In this document: one piece after another, positions 53,279-63,196 of the stretch
How the letters are laid out: each line of letters starts with the position of its first letter
Numbering within the stretch: the stretch's first letter is position 1
NCBI RefSeq assembly: GCF_016019885.1
Contig: NZ_JAEANY010000003.1
Coordinates: 310,001 to 374,000 of the forward strand
Source: Aurantiacibacter sediminis
GTDB lineage: Bacteria; Pseudomonadota; Alphaproteobacteria; Sphingomonadales; Sphingomonadaceae
Length of the DNA stretch: 64,000 nt
Direction: 5' to 3'
Program-made: the position numbers and the translations under genes
The notes under the pieces: model-generated
Database searches by the model: none
What the model was told of the DNA's origin: nothing
What the model saw: the letters and a program-made list of their open reading frames with translations, nothing else

Positions 53279-55552
53279 ATGGTCCCTGGCCCATCTCCCC
53301 TGCCGTGCGATTCCTTGCGCCGTTTTTTGGCGACGGGCCTCGCTGCAAACGCCCTGTTGTGGGCCGCGCCTGTGGCTCTTGCGCAGGACGAGACTGTCCC
53401 CGTTTCCGCGGCCGATCCCGATTTCGTCCCAGAATTCAACGAGGATGGCCAGCGCCAGATCGGGTTTGAAGCGGATGAGCTGAATTACGATCAGGATACC
53501 GACACTGTCACCGCGTCTGGCAATGTGCTGTTGCGATCAGGGGATCAGTCGGTGCGCGCCGATGCCGTTACGTGGAATCGCCTGACAGGCCAGATCATGG
53601 CGACGGGCGACGTCCGTTTCGTCGATGAAGACGGCAACCAGCTTTTCACCGACAGTCTCGAACTGACAGACGAGCTGGAAGCGGGCGCGATGACCAATCT
53701 GCTGTTCGCATTCCGGCAGGGTGCACGGCTTGCGGCCGAGCAGGCAACACGTGATGTGGAAGGCAATATCGAGCTTCAACGCGCAGTCTATTCTGCCTGC
53801 CCTGTCACCAATGCAGAGGGCTGCGCGCAGAGCCCCAGCTGGCGGATCACGGCAGAGCGTGTGTGGTATGACAGCGAGAGCGAGCGGATTCGCTTCTCCG
53901 ACGCCTATCTGGAATTGTTCGGCGCGCGCATCCTGCCGCTCCCCGGCCTGACGCTGCGCGCGGATGGCAGCGCCGAGAGCGGATTTTTCGTTCCCAATAT
54001 CGGGATCACCGCGTCCAACGGGATTGAGCTTTCCGGAAGCTATTACTGGCGCCTTGCCGACAACCGCGATCTGACTCTCACCGGCTATGTCTTCACAGAG
54101 GCCGCCCCGATGGTGTCGGCCGAATATCGACATCTGACGGACAGGGGCGCATTTCAGGTCACAGCCTACGGTACCTATGGCACGCGCATTCCGCTCAATT
54201 CGACGGTAGCTACCAGCGAAGAGGACATCCGCGGCTATATCGAGACGAATGGCCGCTTCCAGCTGGATGAAAACTGGACCGCGAGCGGATCGATACGGTT
54301 TGCCAGCGACCGCACTTTCCTGCGCCGCTATGACATCAGCCGCGAAGATCGCCTCCGCTCGACCGTCCAGCTCGAGCGGATCGATGACGATTCCTACGTT
54401 TCGATATCGGGTTGGGCGACGCAGGCACTGCTCGTCAGCACCGATCAAGGGCAGGTGCCGCTGGCGCTGCCGCTTATCGATGCGCGCTATCGGTTGGAAG
54501 ATCCGATCCTTGGCGGCAACGTGGAGTTGCAGGCGAATACACTCGCGATCACCCGCGCAGAGGGTCAGGACACGCAGCGAGCATTTGCCCGCGCACAATG
54601 GGATTATCGCACTCTCACGCCGATGGGGCAGGAAATCACGCTCACCGGGCTCGTCCGCGGCGATGTCTATCATTCGGATGACAATTTCCTCACCATCACG
54701 CCCAGTTATCGCGGTGAAGGCGGCTGGCAGGCGCGCGGTGTCGCGATTGCGGCTGTGGATGTGACGTGGCCCTTTGCGGGCGACTTCATGGGCGGAACAC
54801 AGATTCTGACACCGCGCGTTCAACTCGTCGCTGCGCCGGACATCCGCAATATGGACATCCCGAATGAGGATGCGCGCGCCATCGATCTGGAAGACTCGAA
54901 CCTGTTCGCGCTCAATCGCTTTCCAGGATATGACCGGGTGGAGGATGGCGTTCGCCTGACCTACGGTTTCGATTGGCAGGCCACTTTCCCCGGCTGGCGG
55001 ATCGAGACGACTCTCGGCCAATCCTACCGTCTGACTGACGAGCCGACGCTTTTTCCCGATGGCACAGGATTGAACGAACAGTGGTCCGATTTCGTTGGCC
55101 GCACGCAGGTACGGTATAACGATTTCGTCAAATTCACTCATCGCTTCCGGCTCGACAAGGACAATTTCGCCGTCCGCCGCAATGAGATCGACGCGACGGT
55201 CGGCTCGGACGCGACCTATATCGAAGTCGGCTATCTGCGACTAGACCGGGATATCGACTTGTCGTTTGAAGATTTGCAGGACCGCGAGGAATTGCGCGCT
55301 GCCGGCCGCGTCGCTTTTGCCGATCACTGGTCGGTATTCGGATCGGCTGTCGTCAATCTTACCGATCGAGAGGAAGACCCCAGCTTCACGGCTGACGGGT
55401 TTGAGCCGCTGCGCACAAGGCTCGGCATCGCTTATGCGGACGAATGCCTCGAATTCGGTTTTACGTGGCGGCGCGATTACATCCAGCTGGCCGACGCGCA
55501 AAGCGGCAGCAGTTTTCGGGTCTATTTCAACCTTCGCAATCTCGGCTTTTGA
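53279..55552 (+). CDS. lptD: LPS-assembly outer membrane protein LptD
   Basis: The 757 aa protein inserts lipopolysaccharide into the outer leaflet. A signal peptide ends near LALAQDE. The N-terminal OstA/LptA-like jellyroll starts FEADELNYDQDTDTVTASGNVLLRSGDQSVRAD, and the C-terminal part is a large barrel with the usual NRFPGYDRVEDGVRLTYG motif. A Cys pair (SACPVTNAEGC) and a later one (ADECLEFGF) could form the disulfides needed in the E. coli protein. It leads lptD-surA-pdxA-rsmA. Confidence 0.94.
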   Translation: MVPGPSPLPCDSLRRFLATGLAANALLWAAPVALAQDETVPVSAADPDFVPEFNEDGQRQIGFEADELNYDQDTDTVTASGNVLLRSGDQSVRADAVTWNRLTGQIMATGDVRFVDEDGNQLFTDSLELTDELEAGAMTNLLFAFRQGARLAAEQATRDVEGNIELQRAVYSACPVTNAEGCAQSPSWRITAERVWYDSESERIRFSDAYLELFGARILPLPGLTLRADGSAESGFFVPNIGITASNGIELSGSYYWRLADNRDLTLTGYVFTEAAPMVSAEYRHLTDRGAFQVTAYGTYGTRIPLNSTVATSEEDIRGYIETNGRFQLDENWTASGSIRFASDRTFLRRYDISREDRLRSTVQLERIDDDSYVSISGWATQALLVSTDQGQVPLALPLIDARYRLEDPILGGNVELQANTLAITRAEGQDTQRAFARAQWDYRTLTPMGQEITLTGLVRGDVYHSDDNFLTITPSYRGEGGWQARGVAIAAVDVTWPFAGDFMGGTQILTPRVQLVAAPDIRNMDIPNEDARAIDLEDSNLFALNRFPGYDRVEDGVRLTYGFDWQATFPGWRIETTLGQSYRLTDEPTLFPDGTGLNEQWSDFVGRTQVRYNDFVKFTHRFRLDKDNFAVRRNEIDATVGSDATYIEVGYLRLDRDIDLSFEDLQDREELRAAGRVAFADHWSVFGSAVVNLTDREEDPSFTADGFEPLRTRLGIAYADECLEFGFTWRRDYIQLADAQSGSSFRVYFNLRNLGF

Positions 55553-55585
55553 AAGCTATCCACCGCGCTTGGCCCCCGGGCCTTG

Positions 55586-55623
55586 GCTGAGCCTCTCCTA
55601 TTGGCTAGGCCGTGCGGCTCAGC
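55586..55623 (+). other. Hairpin between lptD and surA
   Basis: Perfect 8 bp arms GCTGAGCC (55586-55593) and GGCTCAGC (55616-55623) lie in the 122 bp gap. No T-run follows, so it is not a standard terminator. It could stabilise or attenuate the transcript; nothing else supports a role. Confidence 0.35.
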
Positions 55624-55674
55624 TAGGGTTAAGGCAGCACTTGTCAGTGGAAGCTGCATAGAGAGGCGCGAGCT

Positions 55675-57069
55675 TTGAGCGCCGCAAACAGGAAAATTAT
55701 CGACGTGATTTCGTTCGCAAACAGAACAATGCAGATGTGTGTATCCAGCGCTGCTGCCATGGCGATGGCCTTGCCTTTGCTGGCAGGCGCCGCGCAGGCG
55801 CAAGTCGCAACGCAGGGCAGCGATGCTTTCAACCTGCCGGAGGATATCTCGTTCATCGTCGAGCGCTCCAACCCGAATGAGCGTCGCGCGACGGCGCGGG
55901 TCAATGGCAGCATCATCACCGGCACTGATGTTGATCACCGAGTGGCGCTGTTCGTCGCTGCGCAGGAATCCGAAATTTCGCCGGAGCAAATGCCTGCTCT
56001 GCGCCTTCAGGTGCTTCGCAATCTCATCGATGAGACCCTGAAAGTGCAGGAAGCCGCCAATCTCGACATGGCGGTCACCCAGGCTGACGTCGATCAGAGC
56101 TATGAACGCTACGCCGTGCAGGCGCGCGGCATGAGTGTCGAGCAAATGAACGAGTATCTCTACTCGATCGGCTCCTCACCGCGTACCATCAAGCGCCAGA
56201 TCCAGGGTGAGCTTGCATGGGATCGACTGCTGCAACGGAACGTCCGCCCATTCGTCAACGTGTCGGAAGGCGAAGTCACCGAGCTGTGGGAGCGGCTTGA
56301 AGCATCGCGCGGCACGACCGAGTATCGCGTCGGCGAAATCTATCTCGCTGCTACCCCGGCGAATCGCGCCCAGGTGCAGGCGAATGCCAACCAGATCATC
56401 GAGCAGTTGCGCGAAGGCGGCAGCTTTATCGCCTATGCCCGCCAGTTTTCCGAAGCGACCAGCGCCATTCAGGGCGGCGACCTTGGCTGGCTGCGGCTTG
56501 AGCAGTTGCAGCAGCCTACGCTCGAAGCGGCCGTGGCACAGATGACGCCGGGACAGCTTGTCGGTCCGCTGGAAATTCCCGGTGGCTATTCCATCCTGTT
56601 GCTGATCGACCAGCGGCAAATCGGCATGCCCGATCCCCGCGATGCCGTGCTCAGCCTAAAGCAGATTTCCTACACCTTCGGCCCCGGCACTACGCCGGAG
56701 CAGGCCGAGACGCAGGCAGCCGCTTTCGTGGAAGCCGTCGAAGGCATGAATGGATGCGGCGATGCCGATGCGCGCGCTTCGGCTGTTGGCGCATCTACCG
56801 TCAATAATGACGAGATTGCCGTTCGCGCGCTCCCGGAAGCTTTGCAGACCGTACTGCTCCAGCTGAATGTCGGCGAAACGACGCCACCCTTCGGTGACTT
56901 GCAGGAAGGCATTCGCGTTTTGATGCTGTGCGGTCGTGATGACCCCACCGATACCAGCGGACCGTCCGTCGATCAGATCATGGCGCAGCTGGAAGATGAG
57001 CGTATCAATCGCCGCGCCCAGCGTTACTTGCGCGATCTGCGCCGCGATGCCGTAATCGATTATAACTGA
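55675..57069 (+). CDS. surA: Periplasmic chaperone / peptidyl-prolyl isomerase SurA
   Basis: The 464 aa protein has a signal peptide (ending near AGAAQAQ), a SurA N-terminal chaperone domain (RVNGSIITGTDVDHRVALF, LRNLIDETLKVQEA), one parvulin-type PPIase domain near residues 215-310 (GEIYLAATP, FIAYARQFSEATSAIQGGDLGWLRL) and a C-terminal region. The start is uncertain: a TTG at 55675 follows GAGAGG, a GTG at 55705 and an ATG at 55729 are alternatives. It delivers outer membrane proteins, including LptD, to the Bam machine. Confidence 0.9.
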   Translation: MSAANRKIIDVISFANRTMQMCVSSAAAMAMALPLLAGAAQAQVATQGSDAFNLPEDISFIVERSNPNERRATARVNGSIITGTDVDHRVALFVAAQESEISPEQMPALRLQVLRNLIDETLKVQEAANLDMAVTQADVDQSYERYAVQARGMSVEQMNEYLYSIGSSPRTIKRQIQGELAWDRLLQRNVRPFVNVSEGEVTELWERLEASRGTTEYRVGEIYLAATPANRAQVQANANQIIEQLREGGSFIAYARQFSEATSAIQGGDLGWLRLEQLQQPTLEAAVAQMTPGQLVGPLEIPGGYSILLLIDQRQIGMPDPRDAVLSLKQISYTFGPGTTPEQAETQAAAFVEAVEGMNGCGDADARASAVGASTVNNDEIAVRALPEALQTVLLQLNVGETTPPFGDLQEGIRVLMLCGRDDPTDTSGPSVDQIMAQLEDERINRRAQRYLRDLRRDAVIDYN

Positions 57070-57073
57070 TCCC

Positions 57074-57958
57074 ATGCCCCGCCCGCTTGCCGTCACCATT
57101 GGCGATCCGGCGGGCGTCGGGCCGGAGATTATAGGAGCGGCTTCCGCTCGGGCCAACGAATTGGGCTTGCCGCCCTTCCGTGTGATCGGTGAAAAAGACG
57201 CGGAATGCCAGGCGGGCAGTCCTACTGCTCATACGGCGCGTATCGCTCTTGATGCTTTACAAGAGGCGACGCGGCTGGTGCAGAGCGGCGAATGCAGCGG
57301 CCTGGTGACCGGTCCTATCGCGAAATCCGCCATCGCTGCCCTCCAGCCCGATTTCATTGGCCAGACCGAGTTTTTCGCCGATGCATGCGATCTGTCGCAC
57401 GATGCTTCGGTGATGATGCTTGCCGGGCCGTCTTTGCGGACGGTGCCGATGACGGTGCATTGCGCGCTATCCGAAGTCCCCGGCCTTCTTTCGCAGGATT
57501 TGATCATGGAGCGCACGCGCATCGTCGCGCGCGCCATGCATACCGACTTCGGTATCGAGGCGCCGCGCATCGCCATCGCCGGCCTCAATCCGCATGCCGG
57601 TGAAGACGGGCGCATGGGGCGTGAGGAGATCGATATTATCGCCCCAGCCATCGCCCAGCTTCGCGGCGAAGGCATTGATGCGAGCGGCCCCCATCCTGCA
57701 GATACGCTTTTCGCGCCGCACAAGCGTGGCAGCTATGACGTCGCCATCGCCATGTATCACGATCAGGCGCTAGTCCCGCTAAAAGCGCTGGACTTCGATG
57801 AAGGCGTCAATGTGACGCTTGGCCTGCCCATTGTCCGCACCTCGCCCGATCACGGCACGGCATTCGACATCGCAGGCAAAGGGATCGCCCGTCCCGATGC
57901 GATGATCGCTGCCATCCGCATGGCGGGTGAAATCGCCGAGCGGCGCGCGAATGGCTGA
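57074..57958 (+). CDS. pdxA: 4-hydroxythreonine-4-phosphate dehydrogenase
   Basis: The 294 aa enzyme oxidises 4-phosphohydroxythreonine in pyridoxal phosphate synthesis. It begins [17 protein letters not shown] and holds [12 protein letters not shown], the metal-ligand region [14 protein letters not shown], and [21 protein letters not shown] with zinc-binding His. It is 4 bp after surA and overlaps rsmA by 8 bp. It is a little shorter than the E. coli protein. Confidence 0.95.
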   Translation: MPRPLAVTIGDPAGVGPEIIGAASARANELGLPPFRVIGEKDAECQAGSPTAHTARIALDALQEATRLVQSGECSGLVTGPIAKSAIAALQPDFIGQTEFFADACDLSHDASVMMLAGPSLRTVPMTVHCALSEVPGLLSQDLIMERTRIVARAMHTDFGIEAPRIAIAGLNPHAGEDGRMGREEIDIIAPAIAQLRGEGIDASGPHPADTLFAPHKRGSYDVAIAMYHDQALVPLKALDFDEGVNVTLGLPIVRTSPDHGTAFDIAGKGIARPDAMIAAIRMAGEIAERRANG

Positions 57959-58781
57959 TCTGCCGCCCCTGCGCGAAGTCATCAAGGCGCACGGGCTCTC
58001 CGCTTCCAAGGCGCTGGGCCAGAATTTCCTGTTCGACGAACAATTGCTCGATCGTATTGCTGCAATCCCTGGCGATTTGCATGACAAGGCCGTTCTCGAA
58101 ATCGGTCCCGGCCCGGGTGGTCTCACTCGCGCTTTGCTGCGCGCCGGGGCCCGCGTGACGGCGATAGAGCGGGATAGCCGCTGTTTACCGGCATTGGCGC
58201 AACTTGAGGAGGCATTTCCCGGCCAGCTTACTGTCATCGAGGCTGACGCGCTGAAAGTCGATCATGCGCAGCTGATGGGTGAGCCCTTCGCGGTCGTAGC
58301 CAACCTTCCCTACAATGTCGGCACGCGACTATTCACCAATTGGCTCTCATCGCAGCAATGGCCGCCGCATTGGCAGAGCCTGACGCTGATGTTCCAGCAG
58401 GAAGTCGCCAAGCGGATCGTCGCCAAGCCGGGCAGCGGAGAATATGGACGCCTTGCTGTGCTGGCGCAGTGGCGATCGCGCGCCAAGCTGGCGATGAAAG
58501 TGCACCGGAGCGCCTTTACCCCGCCGCCCAAAGTGATGAGCGCGATTGTCCACGTCGAACCCGATGCTGCGCCAGAGGGCGTCAGCGTCAGCACTTTGGC
58601 GCGGGTGACGGAGGCTGCGTTCGGTCAAAGACGCAAGATGCTGCGACAGAGCCTGAAGGGCCTACACGGTGGTTTAGAGGCGGTTGAGGAACTGCAAATC
58701 GACTCAACCCGTCGAGCAGAAACCGTCAGCGTGGAAGAATTCGTAGGAATCGCGCGCCAGCTCGATCAGAGCACGAAATAG
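57951..58781 (+). CDS. rsmA: 16S rRNA adenine dimethyltransferase
   Basis: The 276 aa enzyme dimethylates A1518 and A1519 of 16S rRNA late in 30S assembly. Motif I is [16 protein letters not shown] after ALGQNFLFD, motif IV is [14 protein letters not shown], and the C-terminal helical domain ends with LRQSLKGL. The ATG at 57951 overlaps pdxA by 8 bp. The order lptD-surA-pdxA-rsmA is the classic proteobacterial one. It overlaps the convergent PilZ gene by 16 bp. Confidence 0.96.
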   Translation: MADLPPLREVIKAHGLSASKALGQNFLFDEQLLDRIAAIPGDLHDKAVLEIGPGPGGLTRALLRAGARVTAIERDSRCLPALAQLEEAFPGQLTVIEADALKVDHAQLMGEPFAVVANLPYNVGTRLFTNWLSSQQWPPHWQSLTLMFQQEVAKRIVAKPGSGEYGRLAVLAQWRSRAKLAMKVHRSAFTPPPKVMSAIVHVEPDAAPEGVSVSTLARVTEAAFGQRRKMLRQSLKGLHGGLEAVEELQIDSTRRAETVSVEEFVGIARQLDQSTK

Positions 58782-59194
58782 GTTACCAACAGATAGGCCG
58801 AAGAAAACGCTGTCACGCCCAGCAAGCTATATGCTGCGACCAGTTTGCCAAGTGGCCATTTGTCAGGATCGTTGTCTGGCTCGATCCTTTTTCCTTTGAT
58901 GCGCGTGTTGGGCGATTTGCCGGACAGGATCGCTTTCATGTCGATCCGATCATGCGTGCGGATTCCGAATTGCCGACCATTCACCCAGCGCACTTGGCCA
59001 GCCACTTGATGTCCGCTGACGAGGATATCGACGAACGAGCCGCGAGCGGGAGGCCTGTCAGTCACGACTTTCATCCCCCGGGGCGAGATGTCGCCAACAC
59101 GCACAGGCCTGGTGCTGCGCTCGTCACGCATCTTGGCTTGCAGCATCGCAGTATGGCGTGTCTCAAGCCGAGACTGCTCACTACCAGCTAGCAT
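58766..59194 (-). CDS. PilZ domain protein with C-terminal transmembrane helix
   Basis: The 142 aa protein has a PilZ domain: an N-terminal Arg-containing segment ([20 protein letters not shown]) and the second motif DISPRGMKV, matching the D/N-x-S-x-x-G pattern for cyclic-di-GMP. A linker rich in charge follows ([14 protein letters not shown]), then one hydrophobic helix at the extreme C-terminus ([20 protein letters not shown]). The first Arg motif is not a perfect RxxxR, so ligand binding is uncertain. Downstream it overlaps rsmA convergently. Confidence 0.75.
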   Translation of the reverse strand: MLAGSEQSRLETRHTAMLQAKMRDERSTRPVRVGDISPRGMKVVTDRPPARGSFVDILVSGHQVAGQVRWVNGRQFGIRTHDRIDMKAILSGKSPNTRIKGKRIEPDNDPDKWPLGKLVAAYSLLGVTAFSSAYLLVTYFVL

Positions 59195-59363
59195 CTGGGA
59201 ACTCCGGCATCTCTCACCGTTCGCGCACTAGCGGGAATTTCTTATGGCCGCGTTAAAGCCGATTGCGCGGGGCGGCGAACTTGTCGGCCAACCGGCGCCT
59301 GCCGCCGCAGTGCCCGCCAGCTGTGTTTGACAGCGAGGGCTTGGAAGCTATGGCGAGTTCGAC

Positions 59364-60575
59364 ATGAAACAACTCACCCCTGCAGAAACAGAACTGATCG
59401 GCGGCATCGGTCAACAGCGCATGCTGGGCCACACCACGCGCTGGGCAGAGGTAAATTCCGGCACGTCCAATCTGGATGGCCTCTCCAAAGTCGCAGCCAT
59501 GCTTGCAGACGCGTTTTCCTCGCTTCCGGGCGAAGTGACGCTGCGCGATCCGGCCAGCGTCAGCGTGATCGATGGCGACGGTCACGAGGTGGAAAAGCCG
59601 CATGGCCAGCACCTCGTCTGCTCGGTCCGGCCCGATGCGGAAAAACGCTTCCTGCTGACCGGCCATATGGATACCGTCTTTCCCGCCGATCATCCGTTTC
59701 AGACGCTCACATGGCTCGACGATGATGTCCTGAACGGTCCGGGCACCGCTGATATGAAAGCCGGGCTCGCGATCATTCTGGAGGCGCTCACGGCGCTCGA
59801 AACCAGCGAGGCGGCGCAGGCCATCGGCTATGATGTGATGATCAATGCTGATGAAGAGACCGGCTCGCTATCCTCCGCAGCACTGATCGACCAGCTGGCG
59901 CGCGGGAAATATGCAGCGCTCACTTACGAGCCCTCCGCCCTGCCCGATGGCACGCTCGCGCATGCACGCGGTGGCAGCGGGAATTTCTCCGTGACCTTTA
60001 CCGGTCGTTCCGCCCACGCCGGTCGCAATCCGGAGGATGGTCGCAATGCGATCGTCGCCGCCGCCGATTGTGCAATCCGCCTCAAAGCGATGCAGCATGC
60101 TGAACTACCCATCAACCCGGCCAAGATCGAAGGCGGTGCGGCGAACAATGTCGTGCCTGATCACGCGGTTTTGCGTTTCAACATTCGGCCCAAGGCGACC
60201 GAGGCCGCGGACAGATTCCTACATGATCTGAAAGCCATGCTTGCCGACCTTGAGCGTGAGCATGAAGTGTCCATCCACCTGCATGGCGGAATTTCGCGCC
60301 CGCCAAAGCCCGTCGATAAGCGGGCGCAGAAACTGTTCGACCTGGTCAAAGACACGGGCGCCGCGCTGGGGCAAAAGATTGGCTGGCAATCCTCTGGCGG
60401 CGTTTGCGATGGTAATAATATAGCGGCCAATCATGTCCCTGTCGTCGATACGATGGGCGTGCGCGGCGGCAAGATCCATTCGCCCGATGAATTCATGATC
60501 GTACCTTCGCTTACCGAACGCGCGCAGCTATCGGCTATCGTCCTCCACCGCCTCGCCACCGGAGCATCCCTATGA
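59364..60575 (+). CDS. M20 family metallohydrolase (CPG2/ArgE-like)
   Basis: The 403 aa protein is a di-zinc M20 amidohydrolase. Metal-site motifs are LTGHMDTVFP (His and Asp), NGPGTADMKAG (bridging Asp), NADEETGS (catalytic Glu pair) and a late His in HSPDEF. A dimerisation domain sits in the middle (SGNFSVTFTGRSAHAGRNPEDGRNA). It overlaps astA by ATGA (60572-60575). In this position it could hydrolyse N-succinylglutamate, the role of AstE in E. coli, but this is inference. The 169 bp before it hold no gene I can support. Confidence 0.85.
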   Translation: MKQLTPAETELIGGIGQQRMLGHTTRWAEVNSGTSNLDGLSKVAAMLADAFSSLPGEVTLRDPASVSVIDGDGHEVEKPHGQHLVCSVRPDAEKRFLLTGHMDTVFPADHPFQTLTWLDDDVLNGPGTADMKAGLAIILEALTALETSEAAQAIGYDVMINADEETGSLSSAALIDQLARGKYAALTYEPSALPDGTLAHARGGSGNFSVTFTGRSAHAGRNPEDGRNAIVAAADCAIRLKAMQHAELPINPAKIEGGAANNVVPDHAVLRFNIRPKATEAADRFLHDLKAMLADLEREHEVSIHLHGGISRPPKPVDKRAQKLFDLVKDTGAALGQKIGWQSSGGVCDGNNIAANHVPVVDTMGVRGGKIHSPDEFMIVPSLTERAQLSAIVLHRLATGASL

Positions 60576-61585
60576 GTTTCGTCATGCGTGCAGCGCGCGC
60601 GAACGACCTGCAACCGCTGTATGAAATGGCCAAGCTCACCGGTGGTGGCTTCACCAATCTGCCACCCGATCGCAATTCGCTGACCGGCAAGCTGGAGCGT
60701 TCCGATGAAGCCTTCGCCCGCGAGGGTGACGAGATCGCCGCCGAGACGTTCGTCCTTGTTCTGGAGAATACAGAAACCGGCGCGGTGCGCGGCACGTGCC
60801 AGGTGTTCACCGCCGTAGGTCAGGAATGGCCGTTTTACTCCTACCGCATCACCACGCTCACCCAGCATTCGCAGGAGCTCGAGCGAACAGTGGCAGCCGA
60901 GATGCTGAGCCTTACCAACGATCTGGGCGGTTGCAGCGAAGTGGGCGGCCTGTTCCTACACCCGGGCGAGCGGGCGGGCGGGCTCGGCATGTTGCTGGCG
61001 CGAAGCCGCTATCTCTTCATCGCCGGCCATCGTGAACGCTTCGGTGATCGCATTCTGGCGGAGCTGCGCGGTATCATCGATGAACGTGGTGGATCCCCCT
61101 TCTGGGATGCAATCGGCGGCAAATTCTTCCGCATGAGCTTTCAGGAAGCGGATGAATTCAACGCAATTCACGGCAACCAGTTCATTGCGGACCTGATGCC
61201 TAAGCATCCCGTCTACATCGCCATGCTTAGTGAAGATGCCCGCAGCGTGATCGGCCTGCCCCACCCCAGCGGCCGCGCGGCGATGCGCATGCTGGAGAAC
61301 GAGGGCTTCTCCTATCAAGGCTATGTGGATATTTTCGATGGCGGCCCGACCATGCTCGCCGAAACGGATAAGGTGGGCGCCATCGCCAATGCGCACCACG
61401 GACAAGTCGAGAGTGTAACGCTTGAGAAAGGCGAAAAGGCGCTAATCGCAACCGGTCGCTTTGCCGATTTCCGGTGTTGTTACGGCGCGCGAGAGCTTCG
61501 CGGTGACAGCGTGGCGATTGATGCGCAGGCTGCAGAATTGCTTCGCGTGGGTGAAGGCGACGATGTCTGGAGCATTCCGCGATGA
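60572..61585 (+). CDS. astA: Arginine N-succinyltransferase
   Basis: The 337 aa enzyme transfers succinyl from CoA to arginine, the first step of the AST pathway. The N-terminus MRAARANDLQPLYEMAKLTGGGFTNLP and the core GGLFLHPGERAGGLGMLLARSRYLFIA are family hallmarks; MPKHPVYIAML and DVDIFDGGPTM-like residues follow. It is translationally coupled to the M20 gene before it and to astB after it (ATGA overlaps at both ends). Confidence 0.94.
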   Translation: MSFVMRAARANDLQPLYEMAKLTGGGFTNLPPDRNSLTGKLERSDEAFAREGDEIAAETFVLVLENTETGAVRGTCQVFTAVGQEWPFYSYRITTLTQHSQELERTVAAEMLSLTNDLGGCSEVGGLFLHPGERAGGLGMLLARSRYLFIAGHRERFGDRILAELRGIIDERGGSPFWDAIGGKFFRMSFQEADEFNAIHGNQFIADLMPKHPVYIAMLSEDARSVIGLPHPSGRAAMRMLENEGFSYQGYVDIFDGGPTMLAETDKVGAIANAHHGQVESVTLEKGEKALIATGRFADFRCCYGARELRGDSVAIDAQAAELLRVGEGDDVWSIPR

Positions 61586-62835
61586 GCAATATCCGAGAAA
61601 TCAATTTCGATGGCATCGTCGGCCCCAGCCATAATTACGCCGGCTTAAGCCTCGGCAATCTGGCGGCGACCAAGAATGCGGGCGAAACGTCCTATCCCCG
61701 CGCCGCGGCTTTGCAGGGTATCGCGAAGATGCGGCACAATATGAAGATGGGACTGGCGCAGGGCTTTTTCCTGCCGCTGCCGCGCCCCGATACCGGCTGG
61801 CTGGACGCGCTGGCGGCGGATGACGACACCAATTCCGCGCTGGTGGCTGGTGCATGGTCTGCCAGCAGCATGTGGACTGCCAATGCCGCCACCGTCAGCC
61901 CGGCGAGCGACACGGCGGATGGCAAGTGCCACCTGACGGTCGCGAACTTGGTCACCATGCCCCATCGCAGCCACGAATGGCCCGACACGCTTCGCCAGCT
62001 TGAGGTCGCTTTCGCCGATCGGGATCACTTCGCGGTCCACACAGCTGTGCCGCCGACCTTCGGCGATGAGGGCGCAGCCAACCATATGCGCCTGACGCCA
62101 TCGCACGGCGAAAAGGGCCTCGAAGTCTTCGTTTATGGCCGCACCGGTGGCCGCTTCCCCGCGCGCCAGCACGAGCAGGCGAGCCGCATCATCGCGCGAA
62201 GCCACGGGCTCGATCCCGAACATACGCTGTTCGTCGAGCAGGCCCCCGAAGCAATCGAAGCGGGCGCGTTTCACAATGATGTGGTCGCGGTCGCGAATGA
62301 GAACGTGCTGTTCACCCATGAACAGGCCTTTGCCGATCCGGCAGGCACTTATGATGAGATCCGCGCCAGATGCCCCGGTGTACAGGTGGTGGAAGTGCCT
62401 GCCAGCGCGGTGAGTCTTGCCGATGCCGTCAGCTCGTATCTGTTCAATGCGCAGCTTCTCAGCCCGCCCAATGGCGAAATGACCCTGGTGGTGCCGGAGG
62501 AATGCCGTGAGAACGGCGCTGTGTGGAGCTGGCTACAGTCGATGCTCGAAGGCAATGGCCCGATCCGGCACGTGAAAGTCGTTGATGTGCGCCAGAGCAT
62601 GGCCAATGGGGGCGGCCCCGCCTGCCTGCGCCTGCGCGTCGTCGCTGATCCTGCAACGGTCGACCAGTGCTTCATGCTCGATGCTGACAAGGCAGGCCTG
62701 ATTGAATCGGTCATCGGCAAATACTGGCCCGAGGCGATCGACACCGGCCAGATCGGCGATCCGTCCCTTGCCGAGACAGTCCGCACCGCGCGCACCAGAC
62801 TGCTGGAAGCACTGGAACTTTCAGAGCTCATCTGA
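61582..62835 (+). CDS. astB: N-succinylarginine dihydrolase
   Basis: The 417 aa enzyme removes two ammonia and CO2 from N2-succinylarginine. It belongs to the amidinotransferase-like beta/alpha propeller fold. Start EINFDGIVGPSHNYAGLSLGNLA is conserved; the catalytic segments AFHNDVVAVANENVLF (His) and GGGPACLRLRVV with a late Cys (DQCFMLD) are visible. It overlaps astA. astC, astD and astE are not in this window. Confidence 0.95.
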   Translation: MSNIREINFDGIVGPSHNYAGLSLGNLAATKNAGETSYPRAAALQGIAKMRHNMKMGLAQGFFLPLPRPDTGWLDALAADDDTNSALVAGAWSASSMWTANAATVSPASDTADGKCHLTVANLVTMPHRSHEWPDTLRQLEVAFADRDHFAVHTAVPPTFGDEGAANHMRLTPSHGEKGLEVFVYGRTGGRFPARQHEQASRIIARSHGLDPEHTLFVEQAPEAIEAGAFHNDVVAVANENVLFTHEQAFADPAGTYDEIRARCPGVQVVEVPASAVSLADAVSSYLFNAQLLSPPNGEMTLVVPEECRENGAVWSWLQSMLEGNGPIRHVKVVDVRQSMANGGGPACLRLRVVADPATVDQCFMLDADKAGLIESVIGKYWPEAIDTGQIGDPSLAETVRTARTRLLEALELSELI

Positions 62836-62953
62836 GTGTAGCTGCAAGCCTGTCGGTCTGCTTTACAACTGCCCCTGCATTAACCATCGAAAACGGCGGA
62901 ACACCGCGCTTGGCACGGCGTTTGCTATGTGACGTGTTAACGAAAGGCAGCAC

Positions 62954-63196
62954 ATGTTTCGCAAGCTAGGCAGATTGTTCGTGATCAAGACACGCTGGGA
63001 AGCGTATCTGATCATTTACGCGCTTGCCCTCGGCGCTACCAGCCGCGGCGTTGCCTATCTGGACCAATACCCCGGTTGGGGCGGCAAATTGCTTTTCCTC
63101 GCCTGCACTGGCGCGGTGTTTTTGGCCGGCGCAAAAATCCTCGATTGCCTGAGATACGAACAGGCCGAGCGCGAGGCTGCCAAAACTCCCAGCTGA
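62954..63196 (+). CDS. Small membrane protein, unknown function
   Basis: The 80 aa product has two hydrophobic helices (AYLIIYALALGATSRGVAYL and LLFLACTGAVFLAGAKILDC) with charged ends. GAAAGG before the ATG at 62954 fits a ribosome site. A reader would expect an inner membrane location with short cytoplasmic tails. I recognise no family. It stands 118 bp after astB and has a long non-coding stretch behind it. Confidence 0.65.
   Translation: MFRKLGRLFVIKTRWEAYLIIYALALGATSRGVAYLDQYPGWGGKLLFLACTGAVFLAGAKILDCLRYEQAEREAAKTPS

Noticed and set aside
53537-55141. 534-codon minus-strand frame over lptD
   Set aside because: Antisense to lptD, no domain and no start signal.
59337-59363. TTGACA with TATGGC 16 bp later, just before the M20 gene
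   Set aside because: The -10 box would lie only a few bases before the ATG at 59364, placing the transcription start inside the gene; no alternative start supports it.
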